A DNA stretch of 64,000 nucleotides from NCBI GenBank assembly GCA_027621405.1, contig JAQCBT010000003.1, forward strand, positions 1 through 64,000, written 5' to 3'. The stretch's first letter is position 1. Each line of letters opens with the position of its first letter. A program made the position numbers and the translations under genes. Of the stretch, positions 57,953-64,000 are shown one piece after another. This DNA is from Pseudomonadota bacterium. Its GTDB lineage: Bacteria > Pseudomonadota > Gammaproteobacteria > Pseudomonadales > Pseudohongiellaceae. Below the pieces are notes generated by a model, which did not search any database, was not told the origin of the DNA, and worked only from the letters and a program-made list of their open reading frames with translations.

Positions 57953-58789
57953 CTAGTCTCGCCTCAGCTCCAGCGGTATATCCGGATTTTTGTTCAGCTT
58001 CGGCCGCTTGGCCTTACCCCGGGCAAACTGACGCAGCTGATAGATGTAGGCCAGGACCTGTGCCACGGCCACGTACAGGCCGGCGGGTATCTCGTCACCG
58101 ATAGGCGTATTGAAATAGATAGCTCGTGCCAGCGGAGGTGAGCTGACAATGGGAATGCCATTCTCCGCCGCCACTTCCTTGATTCTGGCCGCCAGGTGAT
58201 CCGCGCCCTTGGCCAGCAGCCTCGGCGCACCTTCCTGATCCTGGTCATAGCGCAATGCAACCGCGTAGTGATCGGGGTTGGTAATCACAACATCCGCCAT
58301 CGGCAGATCCTGCATCATGCGATTGCTGGCCATCTGTTGTTGCAGTTGGCGGATCTTCTGTTTCACTTCAGGACGACCGTCGGTTTCCTTCATTTCGTCC
58401 TTCACCTGTTGCAGGGTCATGCGCAGCTTTTCCATGTGCTGAGAAACCTGGATCGGCACATCGATAGCCGTGATGATCAGCATCGCTGCCGCCATCATGA
58501 GAAAACCCCAGCCTATTATCTGGAGCGCATGGATCATTGCCGGCAGGGTCGCCTGTTCCTGCAGACTCAGCAGGTCGTCCGTATTGGTATAAACGACCAG
58601 TGTGGCTATCGAACCCACCACGAGCACCTTGGCCACGGCTTTCACTAATTCCAACAGTGCCTCGGGACCAAACATTCTTGCCAGACCCGACAGCGGGTTC
58701 ATACGGCTGGCCTTGGGTGCGATCGCCTTGAAACTGAAATTGAACCCACCCAGCATTGTTGGGCCGAGAATCGCCGCGATCAGCAGCAC
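57953..58789 (-). pseudogene. flhB: FlhB missing its N-terminal quarter
   Basis: 278 codons matching FlhB from about residue 100 to the end: ILGPTMLGGFNFSFKAIAPK, MNPLSGLARMFG, EVKQKIRQLQQQMASNRMM and the cytoplasmic switch domain. The cleavage site reads NPDH (normally NPTH). The first about 100 residues, including the start and the first membrane segments, are absent; instead the frame is continuous, through one TAG, with the truncated fleR. A GTG at 58789 could begin translation but has no proper N-terminus. As it stands it is unlikely to work. Confidence 0.88.
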
Positions 58790-58792
58790 ACG

Positions 58793-59521
58793 CTAGAGTT
58801 TTGCCTGCAGCCCGGCATCCATCTCGGAGATCTCGTCCAGCAGAATGGTGCCGCCATCGGCCAGCTCAAACTTGCCTTCCCGGCTCATATGGGCACCGGT
58901 GAAGGCCCCTTTCTCGTAACCAAACAGGGTCGCCTCCAGCATGTTTTCTGGAATTGCCGCGCAATTGATCGCGACGAATGGCTTGTTGTGCCTGTTAGAT
59001 TGCTGATGGATATATCGCGCCAGTACTTCCTTGCCGCTGCCACTTTCACCGGTGATCAATACGGTGACATCGGAGGCTGCTACCCGGCGGGCAATCTGCA
59101 ACAGTTCGCGAGAACTCTGTTCGACGGCAACCGGGCCTTCCTGCGGGGACTTGCCCGTTGCGAAGCTGTGCTTGTCGATAAGCTCCAGCAGCAAATCTGA
59201 CCTGAATGGTTTTACCAGATAGTCGGCGGCGCCCTGATGCATGGCGCGCACAGAATGCTCTACCGAGCCATAGGCAGTCGTCAGTATCACAGGCAAGCCC
59301 GGGTACTGCTGTTGAATTCTTTCCAGAAGTTGCATGCCATTAATGCCAGGCATGTTGACGTCTGAGCACACGAGATCGACATTGTGAATAGCCAGCTCGC
59401 GTAACGCAGCTTCGCCAGAACTGGCTTGTAGCACCGTGTAGTCGGCTCCCTGTAGGGTATCGACAAGCGCTTCCCGCAATTCCTGATCATCTTCGACGAT
59501 GAGTATGCTGCGACGATTCAT
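58793..59521 (-). pseudogene. fleR: FleR, sigma-54 response regulator cut short in its AAA+ domain
   Basis: 242 codons: a receiver domain with the phosphorylation Asp in [14 protein letters not shown] (about residue 54), then the start of the sigma-54 activator domain with Walker [22 protein letters not shown] and Walker [24 protein letters not shown] follows immediately. Sensor motifs, arginine fingers and the DNA-binding Fis domain are missing. After the TAG the codons CGT GTG CTG still match FleR (RVL) before the sequence becomes flhB. It is coupled to fleS by ATGA. Confidence 0.88.
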
Positions 59522-60705
59522 GAGGTTTCTCCTGTCCGTTGCACTGGAAGAGTAATGACCGCACTGGTACCTCCTCCGTCACGAGGCGAGAGCTCGAACT
59601 CTGCGCCATGAATATCTGCCACCAGGCGCACGATAGCCAGTCCGAGACCCGTGCCATTGGACTTCGTCGTAACGAAACCATCCTCGATGCGCTGCATCAG
59701 TTCGGCGTCGATACCACAGCCCCGGTCTTCGATGCTTAAGCGCAGACCATAACCTGTCTCATCATTGCCCCGATTAACAAGATCAATCGAGATGTTCACG
59801 ATTTGCTGATCGGCGCTGGCCTGCAAGGCGTTATTGAGCAGGTTTGAGACTGCGCCAAACAACGCGTCGCTGTGGCAACTGATGTAACCCGCGGCGTAGT
59901 TCAGTGCCGGGCGTAACGCCCATGTGATCAGGTCCAATGCGGCAGGATTGGTTTCTACCAGTTCTTTTTGCAAACGCTGGCTGAACGCCCGAACCTCAAT
60001 CCGCTCGTTCAGCTCCGCCTCTCCTCGTACGAAGAACAGCATGTCCCGAATCTGTCTCTCGATATTCTGCAGGCGAGACAGCATCTTGTCGGTGTATTTT
60101 GTGACACCCGGAACCTGTCCAAAGTTTGCTGCCAGGTTATCTGTGTACAGCAAGGCCGCCGACAGCGGGGTGCGAATCTGGTGGGCCAGGGAAGAAATCA
60201 TCTTGCCCATGTCTGAGAGACGTTGATGACGCGCCAACTGTTGTTGCAGCATGCGGGTCTCAGTAAGGTCGTTGAGCACGATCAATTGCCCGGGTCGATC
60301 TTCCAGAGATCGGGTCAGCAGACTTATACGCTTACCATTACGCAGGGAAATCTCGTGACCATCATCGCAGCGAGGCTGGAAATTGCGGGCGATTACCTCG
60401 CGCCACGGACAGCCCCGGACTTCACCCTGCAGCAGCACACTGGCTGCCGCGTTACATTCAGCCACCATGCCGCGACTATCCAGCAGCACCACGCCAGTGG
60501 GTAGCAGCTGCAGTATGTCGTCCAGTTGCAGTGATGATGTCGTGTCAGGCAGGCCCAGGCGTGCTGTCACCTCTCGCGGCGGCAAGCCAGTGCACCCGGA
60601 AGCAACAGGCTTAAGGTAGTCCAGACTCGCGAATGCGGTGGACTCATAGTCGAAAAGGGTTGGGTTATGGGCAGACTCGTGCCGAGACGCAACTGATGTT
60701 TCCAT
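59518..60705 (-). CDS. fleS: Sensor histidine kinase FleS
   Basis: A 395-residue soluble kinase that phosphorylates FleR for mid-class flagellar genes. A PAS domain (about 85-190: [20 protein letters not shown]) is followed by the HisKA helix [18 protein letters not shown] with the phosphorylated His, then the ATPase domain with [12 protein letters not shown] and [12 protein letters not shown] 60705 is chosen for its AGGAAG. It is intact, yet its partner FleR is cut. Confidence 0.93.
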   Translation of the reverse strand: METSVASRHESAHNPTLFDYESTAFASLDYLKPVASGCTGLPPREVTARLGLPDTTSSLQLDDILQLLPTGVVLLDSRGMVAECNAAASVLLQGEVRGCPWREVIARNFQPRCDDGHEISLRNGKRISLLTRSLEDRPGQLIVLNDLTETRMLQQQLARHQRLSDMGKMISSLAHQIRTPLSAALLYTDNLAANFGQVPGVTKYTDKMLSRLQNIERQIRDMLFFVRGEAELNERIEVRAFSQRLQKELVETNPAALDLITWALRPALNYAAGYISCHSDALFGAVSNLLNNALQASADQQIVNISIDLVNRGNDETGYGLRLSIEDRGCGIDAELMQRIEDGFVTTKSNGTGLGLAIVRLVADIHGAEFELSPRDGGGTSAVITLPVQRTGETS

Positions 60706-61021
60706 TTTTCGCTTCCTGCGTTTTGCTGTAGCAACCAGCTCCTGCCGGTGCCGCCACAAGTTCCATTTGTTGATTGCAGCTTCGAATCGCGGGCTGGCCA
60801 GTCATTGCAGCCAACCGGCAATTCATTTCCTCTGTTTCTAACAGAGCAAACACTGTGCCAATGCAGGATTACTTGAATTATCAGCGGGTTATGTCAAGGC
60901 TGATGGGCGAGGTCAATTAATTGACTCGGCTTGAGGGGGGCGGTGTGCGCAAGTTTGACGTCGCTGACCTCGCCACTTCATAAGCAGCGACGTTCTTAGA
61001 AGTGAACGGACTAAGCAGGGA
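60706..61021. other. Gap between dcd and fleS
   Basis: About 315 bases. It holds the sigma-54 promoter of fleS (60845-60860). The stretch between the promoter and 61021 shows no gene or terminator that stands out. Confidence 0.5.
60845..60860 (-). promoter_or_regulatory. Sigma-54 promoter of fleSR
   Basis: Minus strand TGGCACAGTGTTTGCT, matching TGGCAC-N5-TTGC with exactly ten bases between the GG and GC. It lies about 140 bases before fleS. In Pseudomonas fleSR is a sigma-54 and FleQ target. Confidence 0.78.
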
Positions 61022-61591
61022 TCAGGCTTTGGGCGGAGTGACCCCCGTTTGCCCCATATACTTGCCGCCCCGCTGCTTATAGGTGGTTTCACACTGCTCG
61101 TCGGATTGGTAGAACAGCATCTGCGCCACACCTTCGTTGGCGTAGATCTTCGCCGGCAACGGTGTGGTGTTGGAAAATTCCAGAGTCACATGACCTTCCC
61201 ACTCGGGCTCCAGCGGGGTCACGTTGACGATGATTCCACAGCGCGCATAGGTGGATTTACCGAGGCACACGGTCAGCACATCGCTGGGGATGCGAAAATA
61301 TTCAATTGTGCGCGCCAGCGCGAATGAATTGGGAGGTATGACACAGACCGGCTCATCAATGCTGACGAAGCTGCCCTCATCGAAATTCTTCGGGTCCACC
61401 ACGTTCGTTGTGTGCACATTGGTGAAGATCTTGAACTCACTGGCACAGCGCACATCGTAGCCATAGCTGGATGTACCAAAGGAGATAACTTTTTCGCCAC
61501 CGACTTCCCGCACCTGTCGCGCCTCGAAGGGCTCGATCATGCCCTGCTCTTCGACCATCCTGCGGATCCATTTGTCTGATTTGATTGTCAC
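61022..61591 (-). CDS. dcd: dCTP deaminase
   Basis: A 189-residue enzyme that makes dUTP from d[23 protein letters not shown] opens the family, and [20 protein letters not shown] contains the catalytic Glu. GTG 61591 gives the family start (VTIKSDKW); the open frame continues upstream but that part is not conserved. A GGGAGG lies 12 bases before it. Confidence 0.93.
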   Translation of the reverse strand: MTIKSDKWIRRMVEEQGMIEPFEARQVREVGGEKVISFGTSSYGYDVRCASEFKIFTNVHTTNVVDPKNFDEGSFVSIDEPVCVIPPNSFALARTIEYFRIPSDVLTVCLGKSTYARCGIIVNVTPLEPEWEGHVTLEFSNTTPLPAKIYANEGVAQMLFYQSDEQCETTYKQRGGKYMGQTGVTPPKA

Positions 61592-61956
61592 GAGCTGGCG
61601 GTGCCTCCCTGTAAATTGTCGATAACGAGCAGTGGCTGTGCGATGGAACGCGCATGATAAAGCCAATCGAACGGTGATTCATCTGTTTCTTCCCAGGGCC
61701 CGGATTCAGCCGTCCTTGCCTCCCTCACATGGCAATCTCACGGCAACTTTAGTATGATGCGCAACCTCGATAAACGCCGAAAACCGCTATCCTCGCACCG
61801 ACTCAATGCCCCGATTTGGGGCTGGCTGGATGTTCGCCATTCACCAAGGTCAAAGCACTCTTCCTGGCAAGCTCATAACGGATTACGTTACGTTACTTGC
61901 CTACGCGGGATAGAATCGGGCACAGGGCCCAGGTTTAACAATTGGAGGATCAAACT
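61592..61956. other. Gap between dcd and rubredoxin gene
   Basis: About 365 bases between divergent genes. It contains a promoter candidate (61730-61758) facing the rubredoxin gene and nothing else recognised. Confidence 0.5.
61730..61758 (+). promoter_or_regulatory. Promoter candidate for rubredoxin-metG
   Basis: TGGCAA, 17 bases, TATGAT. The -10 is good and the -35 fair. The leader to 61957 would be about 190 bases. Confidence 0.4.
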
Positions 61957-62121
61957 TTGAAGAAGTGGCAATGCATGGTCTGTGGTTTCGTCTATGACGA
62001 AGAGCTAGGTTTGCCAGAAGAAGGCATCGCGCCCGGCACCCCGTGGCAGGATATTCCTGATGACTGGATGTGTCCCGACTGCGGTGTCGGCAAGGAAGAT
62101 TTCGAGATGGTCGAACTCTAG
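61957..62121 (+). CDS. Rubredoxin
   Basis: A 54-residue iron protein that carries one electron. Both metal-binding knuckles are present: [11 protein letters not shown] near the start and [12 protein letters not shown] near the end, with the usual [15 protein letters not shown] between. The start is TTG 61957 with GGAGG eight bases in front. It is 54 bases before metG. Its partner, such as an alkane hydroxylase or a rubredoxin reductase, is not in the window. Confidence 0.95.
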   Translation: MKKWQCMVCGFVYDEELGLPEEGIAPGTPWQDIPDDWMCPDCGVGKEDFEMVEL

Positions 62122-62175
62122 TTGCCCGCGTAGCCCATTAACACTCCCTATTTACCCTGATTCCAGGAACTGGTT

Positions 62176-64000
62176 TTGAACAAGCGCAAGATTCTCGTAA
62201 CGAGTGCCCTCCCCTACGCCAACGGTGACATCCACCTTGGCCACCTCATGGAAGTCATCCAGACTGACATCTGGGTGCGCCTGCAGAAACTGCAGGGCCA
62301 TGACTGCATCTATGTGTGTGCAGACGATGCCCATGGCACGGCCATTATGCTTAGCGCGGAAGCACAGGGAATCACTCCCCAGCAACTTATCGACCGCATC
62401 AATGCGCAACACCAGAAGGACTTCGCCGACTTCCTGATCGGCTTCGATAACTACTACTCAACCCATTCGGAAGAGAACCGCCTGCTGTCGGAGAGTATTT
62501 ACAAGGCCATGGATGCCAATGGCCATATCGAGCGGCGTTCCATTCGCCAGATGTTCGACCCGGAAAAGAACCTGTTCCTCGCCGATCGATATATTGTGGG
62601 CACCTGCCCCAAGTGCAAGACCGACAACCAGTACGGTGATAACTGTGAAGCATGCGGTTCCACCTACAGCCCGGCCGAATTGATCGATCCGCGTTCCGCG
62701 ATCTCCGGAGCCACGCCGGTGGAGAAAGAGTCCGAGCACTTCTTCTTCGACCTGCCCGCATTCCGCGACATGCTCAGGCAATGGACCCGCAGTGGCACCC
62801 TGCAGGAGCAGGTGGCGAACAAGGTCAGCGAATGGCTGGATGATGATCTGCAGCAGTGGGACATCAGCCGCGACGCACCCTACTTCGGCTTCGAGATTCC
62901 GGGAGCACCGGGTAAGTTCTTCTATGTCTGGGTCGATGCGCCAATCGGCTACATGGCCAGTTTCCAGAATTACTGCGAGAAAAACGCCGTCGATTTCGAC
63001 GCATACTGGAAAACCGATTCCGAATGCGAGGTGTATCACTTTATAGGCAAGGATATCGTCAACTTTCACACCCTGTTCTGGCCCGCCGTGCTCACCAGCG
63101 CCGGTTACCGCACACCAAGCGCGGTCTACGTGCATGGCTTCCTGACGGTAGACGGCACCAAGATGTCGAAGTCACGTGGCACTTTTGTCAATGCACGGAC
63201 TTACCTGGATCACCTGAACCCGGAATACCTGCGTTATTACCTGGCCGCGAAACTGTCCGGAGGAATCGACGACCTGGACCTGAATCTCGAAGACTTCGCA
63301 CAGCGAGTGAATTCAGACCTGGTTGGCAAGGTTGTCAATATTGCCAGCCGCTGTGCCGGGTTCATTGGCAAGGGCTTCGATGGCATGCTGGCTGCACAGC
63401 CGGACAATCCCGAGTTGTTGGCAGACATTCAGTCCATCGCCGACGAGGTGGCACAGTTCTACGAAAAGCGCGAATACGGCAAGGCTATCCGCCTGATCAT
63501 GACCCGGGCCGACGCCGCCAACCAGTACATCAATGACAAGGAGCCCTGGGTAATCGCCAAGGCTGACAAACAGTCTCCCGAACTACAGGCGATCTGCAGC
63601 ACCGGCATCAACGCGTTTCGCCTGCTTGTGTGTTACCTCAAGCCCGTGCTACCCGGCATTGCAGCCCAGGTCGAAGAGTTTCTGGCCATCGAGCCCTTGT
63701 TATGGAAAGACAGCGAGGTAATCCTGAGCAGTCACAGGATCAATAAATTCACCCCTCTTATCACCCGAGTGGAAGCCGACAAGGTACAGGCGATGATCGA
63801 AGCCACTCAGCGTGACTACGAATCAAAGCAGGCAAGCAAGATGAGCCAGACAGAACCGCAGGCAAGCACTTTAGACAACACCGGCTTTGAAGCGGAGATC
63901 GAATTCGACGATTTTGCCAGGGTGGATCTGCGCATCGCCAGGATCAGCAACGCCCAGCACGTGGAAGGTGCGGACAAGCTCCTGCAACTGACCCTGGACC
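62176..64000 (+). CDS. metG: Methionine-tRNA ligase (cut by the window end)
   Basis: The first 608 residues of a class I synthetase. HIGH-type motif in [15 protein letters not shown], zinc knuckle [18 protein letters not shown] (about 137-154), KMSKS in [10 protein letters not shown]. After the anticodon domain, a linker leads into the C-terminal tRNA-binding domain ([20 protein letters not shown]), which is cut by the window edge. TTG 62176 with AGGAA is the start; the E. coli enzyme has 677 residues. Confidence 0.95.
   Translation, partial: MNKRKILVTSALPYANGDIHLGHLMEVIQTDIWVRLQKLQGHDCIYVCADDAHGTAIMLSAEAQGITPQQLIDRINAQHQKDFADFLIGFDNYYSTHSEENRLLSESIYKAMDANGHIERRSIRQMFDPEKNLFLADRYIVGTCPKCKTDNQYGDNCEACGSTYSPAELIDPRSAISGATPVEKESEHFFFDLPAFRDMLRQWTRSGTLQEQVANKVSEWLDDDLQQWDISRDAPYFGFEIPGAPGKFFYVWVDAPIGYMASFQNYCEKNAVDFDAYWKTDSECEVYHFIGKDIVNFHTLFWPAVLTSAGYRTPSAVYVHGFLTVDGTKMSKSRGTFVNARTYLDHLNPEYLRYYLAAKLSGGIDDLDLNLEDFAQRVNSDLVGKVVNIASRCAGFIGKGFDGMLAAQPDNPELLADIQSIADEVAQFYEKREYGKAIRLIMTRADAANQYINDKEPWVIAKADKQSPELQAICSTGINAFRLLVCYLKPVLPGIAAQVEEFLAIEPLLWKDSEVILSSHRINKFTPLITRVEADKVQAMIEATQRDYESKQASKMSQTEPQASTLDNTGFEAEIEFDDFARVDLRIARISNAQHVEGADKLLQLTLD

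Noticed and set aside
53441..59521. Genome-wide TAG recoding as an explanation of the two amber codons
   Set aside because: ubiG, rubredoxin and other genes of the window end normally at TAG, so local gene decay or sequence error is simpler.
61731..61750. Sigma-54-like TGGCA...GGCAA before the rubredoxin gene
   Set aside because: The GG and GC spacing fits but the -12 element lacks TTGC; a sigma-70 reading is simpler.

Overview
The window is a gene-dense stretch of a gammaproteobacterial chromosome of Pseudomonas/Cellvibrio type. This is judged from family resemblance of the proteins and above all from gene order: thrS-infC-rpmI-rplT-pheST-ihfA-merR, uvrB next to wbpM/wbpL, ihfB-rpsA-cmk-tyrA::aroA-pheA-gyrA-mtaD-ubiG-mupP-yciK, rluB-scpBA, and fleSR/flhB-flhA-flhF-fleN-fliA next to the ccm cytochrome c maturation operon. 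All of these blocks have counterparts in Pseudomonas. No rRNA, CRISPR array, insertion sequence or prophage was seen. The species cannot be named from this window alone.

Layout. 1-7866 (minus strand): a broken tRNA-Pro, then the translation operon thrS-infC-rpmI-rplT-pheS-pheT-ihfA-merR preceded by tRNA-Val(GAC). 8135-17268: uvrB, tRNA-Asn(GUU), a periplasmic cyclophilin, wbpM and wbpL (all that is left here of an O-antigen locus), comEA, pyrF and the LPS assembly pair lapB/lapA. 17439-26244 (minus): ihfB, rpsA, cmk, fused tyrA-aroA, pheA and gyrA. 26754-30285 (plus): mtaD-ubiG-mupP-yciK. 30548-32339: two tandem GGDEF-family genes, the first frameshifted and the second degenerate. 32331-37621 (minus): rluB, scpB with a very acidic tail, scpA, trpS, yciO. 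37792-40108: yciB, yciI, a second cyclophilin and a Crc/exonuclease III relative. 40240-41334: a regulatory region with a CRP-like site, very small ORFs and a hypothetical gene. 41365-43575: moaB, moaA, a LysE exporter. 43588-50917: the whole ccmABCDEFGHI operon. 51090-52200: a pair of related coiled-coil membrane proteins. 52188-60705: a damaged flagellar cluster. 61022-64000: dcd, rubredoxin and the start of metG.

The most notable feature is the flagellar cluster. fleS is intact behind a good sigma-54 promoter. fleR stops inside its AAA+ domain, and the same reading frame continues after one TAG straight into the C-terminal three quarters of flhB. Everything normally between fleR and flhB (fliE through fliR) is missing. 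Further on, fleN carries an in-frame amber codon, and the che/mot genes expected between fliA and the ccm region are absent. flhA, flhF and fliA remain open. This looks like recent loss of this flagellar system, or an assembly join that must be checked.

The best candidate for something undescribed is a compact transcription unit at 40670-40977: a promoter, a 37-residue single-span membrane protein with a strong ribosome binding site, an 11-codon ORF with its own Shine-Dalgarno, and a strong terminator. It lies in an AT-rich region with palindromes and a perfect CRP-like site. Coordinates of starts were adjusted where a Shine-Dalgarno, a signal peptide or family length supported a different start; several genes start with TTG or GTG.
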